Assembly (NCBI RefSeq): GCF_047663525.1
Contig: NC_092588.1
Location: 137,508,501-137,572,500 of the forward strand
Length of the DNA stretch: 64,000 nt
Direction: 5' to 3'
DNA from: Anas platyrhynchos
Lineage: Eukaryota > Chordata > Aves > Anseriformes > Anatidae
Shown here in pieces: positions 1 to 36,940 of the stretch. The notes beneath the pieces are model-generated. The model ran no database searches, had not been told where the DNA came from, and saw nothing but the letters and a program-made list of their open reading frames with translations. Both the position numbers and the translations under genes were made by a program. How positions within the stretch are numbered: position 1 is the first letter of the stretch; every line of letters begins with the position of its first letter.

Positions 1-350
1 GGGCTGCGAGGCTCGGGCACGGCTCCAAGGCTGCGGGGAGGGCGGCCCCGCTCTCAGCCGCTTCGCGTTGGCGGCGCAGCAAGCGGCGTTGGCTCCCCTG
101 CTTTTCTCGTCACCGCAGGAGCTGGAGGAAGGCTGTCGCTGAGCGATCGCGGAGCGGCGGTGTGGAGACGCGGGGTGGTTTTTTTTTTCGGCCGGAGGTA
201 GGTGGAGGAAGGCCCCGCTTTGCCCGGCCCCCCCTGCAGGAAGCGAGGGGCCCGAGGCTGGCACCGCGTGGAGGGCGCTGGGTTTCCTCTTGGCGCTTTA
301 ATTCCCGTCCCTATGCACTCCTTGTTCTCGGTAGCGTCCATTTTGAAAGG
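1..350 (+). promoter_or_regulatory. RPP38: CpG-rich 5' end / probable promoter and first exon of RPP38
   Basis: The first ~300 bases are clearly richer in G+C and CpG than the following 1.2 kb, as at a housekeeping-type vertebrate promoter. A good splice donor (GAG|GTAGGT) sits at 197/198 and would close a non-coding first exon. It would pair with the pyrimidine-rich acceptor ending at 1594, 31 bases before the RPP38 start codon. The transcription start itself is not identifiable, and the island may continue left of the window. Open frames here on both strands look like by-products of the GC content; none resembles a known protein. Confidence 0.55.
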
Positions 351-1594
351 AAAAATGCAGTTTTGCAGCAGAAAAAGGCAGTCTTTCGGCTGTGAAATCT
401 GCCGTGTTTTTTCCTTCCCATACATTAGTGCTGCCTTTACTTGATACCCGCTGTAGGCCATCAGTCATCACTGAAAGGCTTTAAAAGCAACAATACCGAT
501 TTTTATTTACTTTTTACTTCACTATGATAAGAGTTTCCTCTTCCCTCTGCCACAGCTACAAAACGTGTAAGATCCTTTAGTTGTTTTAGCTAATTGCCAG
601 TACATTTTTGTACTCACATCACAATTGATGTGAGTGACAAGATGGCATTTTGTAAATATCTCAAGGTCGGCACTCAAACCACACATTTCTGCTTGGGTAA
701 GGAGGATACCTAAGGACACAGGCGTGTTTTGTTTCTCCTGAGTTGCTCCTCCTGTGTAAGCTGGGCTGTATAACTATAAAGGCCTCGTAGCTTGGCAAGA
801 GGATGGCATAACCCAAGCATGAGTTTGGGGACTTAAGGAGTGAACAGGGCCTGCAGGCAGACCCGCTGTCATGTCTTGACTCGTGATCTCAACTAGGTAG
901 ATCAGAGCTAGAACAACTATCCATTCATTGCACCAGTTTGATTTTTCACGAAAACACGTGGTCTAGGTGACATAAAAGTGAAAGACCCCTTCTGAACTTT
1001 CTGGAGGCCTGCAGAGGTTAGCCTCCCTTCATCAAAAGCATAATTAACACTCTGCAGCCTTTTATCATACCTACTAAATGCAGGTATGATTGCAGGTATG
1101 ATCTAAATGCAGGTATGCAGGTGTAAGATTAAAGAATGAAAAGGCAAATTAAAGTTTATGAAATGTTAAATTAATTCAAGAATGTGGAGCTTGTTTCATG
1201 TCGTGATTTTGCAGCTTTTTTTCACGTCATAATAGCTCTAAAATGCAGCTGTGCAACAGTGAGAAGTGATCCTTCAACTTCTGTTTTTAATCTGCAGAAC
1301 AGCTAGCTGCTTTCATTCAGGTTCAGCTTCAGAAGGGTTTCTTGTCACTGGTGTTGCCTTGCTCTAGAGCCTGCTCTTTAAAACAAAAAAAAGAGAAAAA
1401 AAGGTGCAACCTGTGCCTTGTGGAAGATTTGTTAAGGATTAGCACTGAGCTAGTGTGAAGAAGGTGCCAGTTGGAAGTACCATTTTGAGATGTGATGTTT
1501 CTCTTCTGCATTCCCAAGAGAAGGCTCTGGTAATGAAGTCCCCAGCAAGCAGCACGATATTAAAACACTGTTTACCTTTTTCTTCCCTTCACAG
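198..1594 (+). other. RPP38: probable 5'UTR intron of RPP38
   Basis: AT-rich sequence without convincing coding frames, bounded by a candidate donor at 198 and an acceptor with the tract ttttcttcccttcacag ending at 1594. Around 1070-1120 there are imperfect copies of gcaggtatgat. No other gene or recognisable transposon was seen. The donor is the weaker end of this call; other first exons could be used. Confidence 0.45.
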
Positions 1595-1625
1595 CTAGGG
1601 TGGCAAAACACATAAGAACCCCAGG

Positions 1626-2474
1626 ATGTCTGTAATTCAGCAAGGGACGGGATCACTTCGTAAAGCAAAGAAAACCACTGTAAAAAATTGTCTAGACAAC
1701 CCCTTCGATATTCAGTGGAAAACCATAGATGGAGATAACATGCATTTTATATTACAGACTTTAGAAGAAAGCATTAAACAAATTGGACTTAAAAAGGTAG
1801 AGGCTCCAAGGAAGAAAAAGTTTTTTTCCAGTACAAAAAAACAGATGGAAAGAAAGTGTGATGCTAGCAACAATGAGCTCCCTACAGCAGAGGAAACAGA
1901 AGGCAATCGACAAGCACCAGGCTGGACTGACATAAGTATCAGAAGACAACTTGCGATTGGAGTTAATGAAGTTACAAAAGGATTGGAAAAAAATGAGCTG
2001 CTTCTTCTGCTGGTGTGCAAATCTGCAAAGCCTGCCATGATCACATCGCACCTTATCCAGCTGAGCGCAAGTCGAGACACCCCAGCAGGCCAGGTTCCCC
2101 GACTCAGTGAAACGATAGCACCACTTCTTGGCTTAACATCCGTTTTAGCACTGGGCTTTAAAAGGCAGTCTGATAAATTTACTGATGTAATAGAAGCAAT
2201 AATTCCAAAGATACCAGCTTTGGAAGTGCCATGGTTTCAGTATAGAGCTGAAGGATCTGCGGCAAATGCAGATTCTTCAGAAATTCATGAACCTGAGCAG
2301 CTTGAGGAGACAGTGGAGGATGAGCACACAAGCCAGAAGCGGAAGCGTACAGACAGCAATCAGCGCGATCTTTCAGATGTGATTTTACAGCCTTTGAAAA
2401 TCAAGAAAGTTGTTCCAAATCCAAATAAGATCAAGAAACCACCTCGCAAAAAGAAAAAAGCCTTTTCAGCATGA
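1626..2474 (+). CDS. RPP38: Ribonuclease P/MRP protein subunit p38
   Basis: Uninterrupted frame of 282 residues plus stop; the human protein has 283. RPP38 is a subunit of nuclear RNase P and RNase MRP, which process the 5' ends of pre-tRNAs and pre-rRNA in the nucleolus. It belongs to the L7Ae/L30e/S12e/Gadd45 RNA-binding family and recognises kink-turns. Residues ~105-200 form this domain, with AIGVNEVTKGLE (110-121) and a hydrophobic core through ELLLLLVCKSAKPAMITSHL. The N-terminal part carries LRKAKK and the conserved MHFILQTLEESIKQIGL stretch; residues ~62-75 are lysine-rich. The basic tail (LQPLKIKKVVPNPNKIKKPP and on) matches the human C-terminus closely and probably serves nucleolar targeting. 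The start has A at -3 and matches the family's N-terminus in length. The coding sequence lies in one exon, as in mammals. It faces NMT2 tail to tail. Confidence 0.97.
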   Translation: MSVIQQGTGSLRKAKKTTVKNCLDNPFDIQWKTIDGDNMHFILQTLEESIKQIGLKKVEAPRKKKFFSSTKKQMERKCDASNNELPTAEETEGNRQAPGWTDISIRRQLAIGVNEVTKGLEKNELLLLLVCKSAKPAMITSHLIQLSASRDTPAGQVPRLSETIAPLLGLTSVLALGFKRQSDKFTDVIEAIIPKIPALEVPWFQYRAEGSAANADSSEIHEPEQLEETVEDEHTSQKRKRTDSNQRDLSDVILQPLKIKKVVPNPNKIKKPPRKKKKAFSA

Positions 2475-2580
2475 ATGACTTTAGTTCGGTTCTTCCAATT
2501 AAAGTGATACGACAAACTCATCTGTGTTGCTTTCACCCAAGGTTCTCTCCGCTTTAATAAAGAATATTGTTCAAACTTAC
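2475..2580 (+). terminator. RPP38: RPP38 3'UTR and poly(A) signal
   Basis: A canonical AATAAA lies at 2556-2561, about 80 bases after the RPP38 stop, and is followed by a T/G-rich stretch (attgttcaaac ... gagtctgtctgg). This gives a very short 3'UTR. The exact cleavage site is inferred, roughly 2575-2585. Confidence 0.75.
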
Positions 2581-2794
2581 GAGTCTGTCTGGGGATAAAT
2601 ATTTAATTTGCAGTTGGAGATCACAAAGTTAAATTGGTAATGAATATCCTGGAGTAATTAATAAGCACAGCTTTGGAATTAATGTAAAGCATTAAGCAAG
2701 CTTTGTATTTTTGTACAGATGAACATGCCTCAGATAAAACTGATTCAAATTAAGTGTAATTACTCAAAAAAAAATTGATACCAAAATTGAAAGT

Positions 2795-2800
2795 TTATTT
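2795..2800 (-). terminator. minus-strand poly(A) signal AATAAA
   Basis: Read on the minus strand, TTTAAATAAACTTTC contains a canonical AATAAA. It lies ~100 bases downstream of the exon-like frame at 2898-2984 and could end either that transcript or a long (~4.1 kb) NMT2 3'UTR. It is only ~235 bases from the RPP38 poly(A) signal on the opposite strand, so the two transcription units would be nearly abutting. Confidence 0.55.
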
Positions 2801-2897
2801 AAACAAAAGTCCATGCCAGTATAACTCTTAAAGCTGGTTCAATGCTTGTTTCAAGTAAAGAGCTGTAACAGCACAGGCAGACTTCCCTTTTGAACTT

Positions 2898-2984
2898 TCA
2901 TCCTTTCCTCTGCTGAACAAGAATCTTGGTTTGGTCAAGCATGTATGCAGGCTTGGGTTCCAGCTCTACCTGGTGGTCAATATG
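2898..2984 (-). CDS. candidate unassigned terminal coding exon (28 codons plus stop)
   Basis: On the minus strand a good acceptor (CCTTTTTCCTTCAG) is followed by an open frame starting HIDHQVELEP, continuing KPAYMLDQTK and ending ILVQQRKG, then TGA. AATAAA follows about 100 bases later, so the layout is that of a last exon. I do not recognise the peptide. If joined in phase 0 to the NMT2 exon ending at 7109 (…GMESEK) it would replace the six C-terminal NMT2 residues. Alternatives are the end of a separate small gene whose other exons I did not find, a chance frame inside a long NMT2 3'UTR, or an unspliced 36-codon frame beginning with the ATG at 3006-3008. I infer coding status from splice and frame structure only. 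Confidence 0.35.
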   Translation of the reverse strand, partial: HIDHQVELEPKPAYMLDQTKILVQQRKG

Positions 2985-5900
2985 CTGAAGGAAAAAGGTT
3001 ATTTTCATACATAGAGCAGAACAAAATTACTACTGCATTTGGAAAAAAAAAAACAAAACCAAAACACACACACTTCTGTATGTAAACTATTAACACACAT
3101 ATCCTGTGAGAAAATGTAAACTAAACTCAGTTCCTAAATGGAGTCTAAAGTTATTCCCCAGGAAATTCAGCCATGGCCTGTTGTATGTAAAGTAGCAGAT
3201 GACAGCTGTAGTTGCTACACAAGACTAAAAGGTTTGGAGTTTCCTTTTGCTGAGGTCTATGAACAGTTTCCTAATGAGACAGCTGTTTTGTAGGAAGGAA
3301 AGGAACTAGTGTTGCAATTCAAACTGCAATCAAAATTGACAGCGCAGGAGTTTATTTGGCACTCTATGTTATAAGCAAAAGTGAATTCTATGGTATTGTA
3401 AAAGAGCAAAATAGCTTAATTGTTTCACCTTGTTTCGCAAAGATGGGTTTTACATGTTGCGGTTTTCAGAGCTTTGCAAGTCTAGCCTCCCAGTGCTATC
3501 AGCTGGCTCATATGGAGTTTGGAATTTAGTAGAAGTGTCTTAATCTCACGATACTGACTATGAAGGGAGGCAGTAGCCATGATTCTGTAGTTGTCATGCT
3601 CCCTGAAGTTTAAACAAAACAAAGGCATTCAATGCCAGAAATTTGCCCTCCCTTGCTGAGGGTGGCAAGGAAAGAGGTGATTTTATTTTGCCTTGCTTCA
3701 TAGTCCTTCACAGAGGTCATCTGCTTTGGCTTTTTAGATGCATACAATTTTGAAGGCATGCTAGAACCTAGTGTAATTAATTCCCATGCTAGCTAGTTGT
3801 AACATTTAGCTCTTAGTCTTTAAGAAGAGCACGAGGATTAGCTTTGGTAAAGAACAAAGCACAGCAGTCATCTTTTCAAGCACCTTGCTGCCTGCCCAGC
3901 TCTGTAGCTCTCTCAAGGGATTTGTGTCCCCTCTGCAAAGTTACCAAAGAAAAATTACGCAGGATGTTTGAAAAGAGTAATGGGAAAGGTGGTAGAGTGA
4001 GCCTTCAAAACGCCTTCAGATTTGCCAGTTTTGAAACCAGCTATTAGTTTTTGAAGGGTCTTACCTGGTAGCTGTTCAAAACCTACCGCATGTGCAGGTT
4101 CAACATGTGAAACAGCACAAGAGCCTCTGTCAGAGCTGCTGACAGCAGCACCCACGCCAGTGCCCTTTAGTTAAGGCCCTGCTCAGGAAGCGAGGGCGGG
4201 CGGCCACAACTTCCACCTCCAAGTAACTGCTTGACCGCCTGGGTGCAGGCTGGGACACTGCCAAGGCTCACACAGCACTCGAGTTAAAAGAGCAGGTTCA
4301 GCCAAAAGGCTGAAGCACTCAGCAGGGACAGAAGAGACCGTTTTGGATTAAACAGCCACTAGGTAGCAGTTCTGTGCACAGGACTGCCCAGGAGCTGCTC
4401 CAGCTTAGGCTCAGATGTGCCCTCATCCCTCATCCTCTCTGGCCCTGGAACTTTTCTGTCAGCTACAGCACTGCAACGCTTCAACAGGAGCATGACTCTG
4501 TCCCCTTCCTGTAGTTAACATCCAGCTAGTCAGAAATTTGCACACCTCAAACTCATTGTTTTTTCCCCAGGATATGGCCCTAGCAAAGAATGGCCACACT
4601 CCTTGCTTCACGTGCACTCACCCCAAGATTTGGGCAGCAAGAAAACTCAGTTCTGCCTTCTGCCCGTGTGCATTTGGTCCCACCGTGGCCTAACCGCTTT
4701 TGATTTTGGAAAAGAGAAAAGAAAAAAACACTGTCTAGCATTTCTTCCACTTGTATTTTTGAGGGAAGGCAGAGCAAACGAGCCCGTCATTCCCCTAGCA
4801 CCCAAGGCCAGAGCAGGGGGAGCTGTGCTGTGACCGCTGCGGGCACCATGTCCCTCAGCGCCGGGGCAGAGCCACGCAGTCGCCCCCAGCGCTAGCGGCT
4901 GGGTGAGGATTGCCGAGGCTCTGCCTTGGGAAGCGAGGAGGCAGCAAGCACCAAGGCCGGTGTCAGCCTCCTCCGTGCCTCAGCGTGCTCCCAGGTGAAT
5001 TCCTGTCAGGCAGGGCCGCGTCCCGCCTTCCGGGAGGTGAGAGGTCAAGTCTTGGATGGAGCTGGGATTAAATCCCTGTTGCTGCCTCAGGTATCTATCC
5101 CGTCGGTTGTGTTTTCAGGCACTTAGTTCTGCTCAGGCCTCACAGCTCCATCTGCACAGACTGCCTGGAAGATCCCCTTTAAAGCCCTTGTTTTCCCCAG
5201 GCCCCTAGCATGCCTGGAGGGCAGACAAACACCTTCAGTCCCCTCCTTTGTGGAAGGAAGTCGGATGCTTTAAGCACGGAGCTATAATGCAATAAGCCAA
5301 GCTATTTATCGCTGTCTCTAGGGCAGAATCCTCTCACTGTTCAACAAGAAACCAAACCACAAACAATTGACACACAGGAAAAGAAAGGGGAGAAAGAAAA
5401 CCCCCAGTGCTACAAGGAGGTGGGCAGGGCTAGCAGTTACGAAGAACAGACAAATTCATCTCCATCTAAATTGATGTTTTTAGGTACAGGCATGTTTAAA
5501 AGGAAAGCTTAGACATTTGCATTTCATGAGATATTCAAGTCACATTCAAAAGATGCTTACAGCACAGAGGCTTCACTACCACGATTTGGCACTTTCAGCT
5601 AGGACAGCTTCTTGCTGCAGCTTCTGGCGGCGCTCATGTTACTGCAGCACCCGCCAAGTGAAAGATCTGCTACCATACCTAACTACGGCACTGCACTACG
5701 CTGGAACGCATATAAAGTGCTTCAGAAGCCATTCTGGTTGCCAAGCATTCGGGAGGGAATTAAAACAGCTTGCCCAACAACAAAGACCAGCCCTCTTACA
5801 TTTCAGGAAGCACAGCGAGCAGGCTTCCAAGGACTGAGGGTAGAGCATTTCTCTTCCACCTACCAGCCACATACACAGCAAAAGTTCTTGTTCCAAAGTC

Positions 5901-6874
5901 AGGATAAAAACACTACCAGGAACAATTTATGAATACGTATTTACACAAGATACTTTTTCATTAGAATTACAGACTTCATAGGAAATCAAAGTAGACAAAG
6001 GAATATGTGCAATTTTGCAGAAGCATCGAAAACATTCAAACTATAAATATCCTGATAGCACTACTAAAATTCTTAGTTTTACACACAGGCTGATGGTACT
6101 CTACTGAGGAAAAACTAAGGTTTTGTGCCACAACTGTAAATCAAGTACAGTAATGTATTAACATTCCGGCAACATAGATAACACCTGCACTGAACAGTGC
6201 GATACTGTTAAATCAATCCACTGATCTATTGAAGATCAAAGTACAAATCTGTATTTTTATTGATTTGGCAGCGTTGCTTATGGAGAAACAAATGCACTAG
6301 TTAAACCAGTACATTGTCATACTGCTCCAGTTACAAAAAACATCCAGGACTTTCATAGAGCTACAAACGCATCATAACTTCATGATTTTTCCCCAAATGA
6401 TGATATCCACGTGAAGTAAATATAGCAAAGATACTCAAGTTTGTATCCTTCATTCTGTTACACTGACAAACATACACCACCACTTAATAAATAGAAATGC
6501 AGCAGTTCATCCACATAATAGCAAATATTTTTGTACCCTAATCCACCACTGAAGTTCAGTTTGTACAAAACAGTCTTTTCTACAGAGTGGAAAAAAAATA
6601 CCTTCTTCTCATCAAGGTGCAAGCTAAGCTTTGAAACTTAAATGAATGTGCTTTTATTCTTTTCATGGACAATAAAAAGAGTTTCAAGGACCTTCTGATT
6701 TATCTGAAAATGCATAAATTTGGTCACATGTGGATTTCTTCATTGCTCAGGTTTAATGGACTATTCAGTATCACTGACGTTGTGCTTTTACTCCTCTTGA
6801 ACAGTATCATTCCAAGAGTTATGGAGATCAAATTAACGCAAATGACGACCTCAGAGTTCTAGAAACACGTGTCC
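2985..6874 (-). other. NMT2: NMT2 3'UTR and RPP38-NMT2 intergenic space
   Basis: The canonical NMT2 3'UTR begins at 6874 and extends leftwards. Minus-strand AATAAA hexamers occur near 6256, 3685, 3350 and 2795, so the length is uncertain (about 0.6 to 4.1 kb). A G+C-richer patch at ~4780-5060 contains several CpGs but no convincing frame. No transposon was recognised. Confidence 0.5.
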
Positions 6875-33875
<27,001 letters not shown>

Positions 33876-34046
33876 CACGGGGGAAGGAGGGAGGGGAGGA
33901 GGCGGGGAGCCTGTGAAAGGAACCGGGGCGCACGGCGGCGGCGGCCCGGCCGAGCTCCCCCTAGCTGCCGTCCTCCCCGGGCTGGAGGCAGCCGGCAGGC
34001 CTCAGGGGCAGGGGGGTGCCTGCTGCCAACACCCCGCTTCGTACAG

Positions 34047-34250
34047 CCCTTGAATCGTTAAGCTTGGAAAGACCTCCAAGATCTTCTGGTCCAACCATCC
34101 CCTACCACCACGTCCCTAAGCACCACGTCCAACCTCTCCCTGAACACCCCCAGGGTTAGGAACCACCGCCTCCCTGGGCAACCCGTCCCAACGCCTGACT
34201 GCTCTTTCTGAGAAGAAATTTCTCCTAATTTCCAACTAATATTTTACTGC
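34047..34250 (-). mobile_element. CR1 LINE 3' fragment
   Basis: On the plus strand it reads like the reversed CR1 3' end: tggaaagacctccaagatct, ctggtccaaccatcccc, gtccaacctctccctgaaca, ctgggcaacccgtcccaacg, and ttctgagaagaaatttctcc. The element is therefore on the minus strand with its 3' end at the left, abutting the NMT2 CpG island. Confidence 0.85.
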
Positions 34251-36684
34251 TGGTAGGCACCAGCGTGGCTTGCCCCCCCCTGCAGCTGTTGCCACCGTCT
34301 CCTGCAGCACTTGGTGTTTTTCTGAAGCCCATCCAGCCTGCGATCTTGTCGCTGCTGACGGTCAAGGACAGCGCTGGCAGGGGAACGCGCTGGCGTAAAC
34401 CCAGCACGAGTAGTTCAGGCTGGATATTAAGAGGTTTCACGCCTCGAGCAGCAAGGTTCTGGGAATAGCTTCACAGCAGAAGCTGCAGAGGCCAAAACGG
34501 TGATGATTTTATCACGGAGTAGTGTCAGTTTGTCACAGGCACGGGAGGCTGGTCCCAGTCCCGGGTGTCTATTTGCAAAAGTCACGTTTCTTAAGCGATT
34601 TTCCGAGGCTCTTCTCTTCTACAAACTCCATGCTAGGAAAATTGCAGTTGGAATCTGAACAACTTGAAAGCAGGAAAACAAATAAATAGGATCTCACATT
34701 AATTATTTGAACTCTCGTGATTTATAGGGTTGGATCAAGAATTCTGGATGAAGTTCAGCATTTCTGAGTGCTTGGTTTGGCAGTCTGCCAAAGAGTACAT
34801 TAAAACCTAAGAATAATATGGGCCAGTTGTAATTTCTCCTTATCTCTGCCACCCTCTTGAAAGTCATTTAATGTGAAGAAGATACTACTTCATTTTTTGC
34901 CATTTTGATTTAAGATGGTGCAATGTTGTGCTCTATCAGACATTGCAGATGACATGTTAAATAAAAGATCTCACTGGCCTAGCAGACAACAGCTAGATGT
35001 CTGGGCAGCTGCGCCTTCTCAGTCAATCTGAATCTGGGCATATCGAGCACCATTTCTGGGCCTCTCTGTCCTGCTGCACTTGGTCCTTCACAACATGCAA
35101 GTTGCCACAGGAACTTGTAATTCAAACACATAAAATTCTCCGAGCCAAAAGCAGATCATGTAACATAAAAGAAATCAAAGGCCTGGGTCATTCTGTCAGC
35201 TGTACTCGATCGATAAAGGTGCCTCCTAACTTCCCATGTTCTTACCCGTGTCGTACCCGTGTCAGTTGCAGAGAAAGTGCTGCCTTGGTGCTATCAGATA
35301 ATCACTGAGTATTTGTTCCCAACAACAGGTGGACTTGTGGGTGTTCCTTTTGCTTTGTTGTGCAAGGACAGAGGGAGCGACGATTCTGAATGGGTAATTC
35401 CGCAGCAGATGTGTGATCTATCACGCTAAATTCAGACGTCTCATTACCACATTCAAATCACCAGTGACTGCAATCTATGTTAGACTTCCATCACCTGACA
35501 GGCACTTTCTATCTTGATGGTATTGAAATACTAGCAGCAGTGACTGAAAAATTCAAGGGTACTAAATCAATAAGGCTAGAAAATATTCGGCCAGCAAGTC
35601 CCAAATAAAATAAACTGTGACGTGGCACGTGCATCTTAAAAACAGCAGTAGTTCCTGAATGTGGTTAAATCGGTAAGGTGATGGTGATCTTCCACATGAG
35701 CAAAGTTAGAGAGAAAAAAATTATACGTAGGTGGCCTTCCCTCAACTACTGCAAATCTGACAGAGTCTGTAAGTGCACTTGGCAAAGTATGATATCTCAG
35801 AGTCAAGCCAGCACCGTAGTTCAGAGAGGAAATCTGTCTACCACGTTACCACAGTTTGAAATGACCTTTAGAAGTAAACCTTTTATTTCAGCCAGTTGTG
35901 CTGTATAGGAGGGAAAGGAAATCTCAGAAGCACAATTCCAAATATTTTTCTATAACAAAACCCAATTGCGGTGAACAGCTGCCCCATAGCATGGAGAGGA
36001 TTTAACCCAGTGATTACTAATGATTTTTCCCCTCCTAATAATGTGTAGGAGAAAGTGAAGAACAGTATGTCAATGACTAACCAGTGATAGTGAATCACTG
36101 TGCTGGAGAAACTGTGGTTTTAACATCTTCTGTTCTTTACCACAATTTTCCTCACTTCATTGAGAAGGATGGAGTATGGGAGGCCCGGTAGTTAAAGGAA
36201 AGAAATGTAGGAGGCTATTGGAGACACTTGGGAAGCCTGGATTCTGACTCTTGGCAGTATGCAGATAAAAGAGGTAACATGAATCTCTCTGTTGCTCTCA
36301 CTTGCTGTCACCCATTAGAAGGGGATCAGGAAGGGGATCAGGAGGAGCATAGTTGCAGAGCTGTGCTATTCTAGACTTTATAGCATCTGTGAAGAATGTC
36401 CTTAGGGATATTACAGCTTATCTCCTGAGAGGCACAGCTGAGGTTATTCTCCAGATTTGACTATTACAAGGCCAAAATGACAACACTTTGTCATTTTAGG
36501 TTTTTTAGGAATGGTCTTTTAGGTTTCATGAATACATGGCTTTTGCTAAAGAACTTAGAGAAGTTGTCCAGAAGTGAGTGGTATGCATCTGTCCTGCTCT
36601 GAGGACTTCTGATCTAGTTTCATGTTTCTGAAGTTACCAGACGGACTCCCAGAGTGCTTAAATTCACTCTGTAGACCTCAGACA

Positions 36685-36940
36685 CTCCTCTGCAGTTGCT
36701 CATAAGAGAGACGCTCGAGTCCCTTCATCATCTTCGTGGACCTTCACTGGACTGTCTCCAGTATGTCCTGCACTCTCTTGTACTGGGCAGCTCAGGACTG
36801 GACCCACCACTCCAGGTGCAGCCTCAACAGTGTTGAGGAGAGTGGAATAATCACTTTCCTCAACCTGCTGGTGACACCGTGCCTACTGCAGCCCAGGACA
36901 CCATTTTTGCAGCCTTACCAGCAGTAAGCAGCATGGGGGG
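36685..36940 (-). mobile_element. CR1 LINE fragment
   Basis: The plus strand shows the reversed CR1 motif series: tcataagagagacgctcgag, catcatcttcgtggaccttc, actggactgtctccagtatg, ctcaggactggacccaccac, ggtgcagcctcaacagtgtt and cagcccaggacaccatt. It is therefore a minus-strand, diverged copy. Ends are approximate. Confidence 0.8.

Noticed and set aside
54-461. 135-codon minus-strand open frame and overlapping plus-strand frames at the left edge
   Set aside because: They lie in CpG-rich promoter sequence, are proline/arginine-rich, overlap one another and match no known protein.
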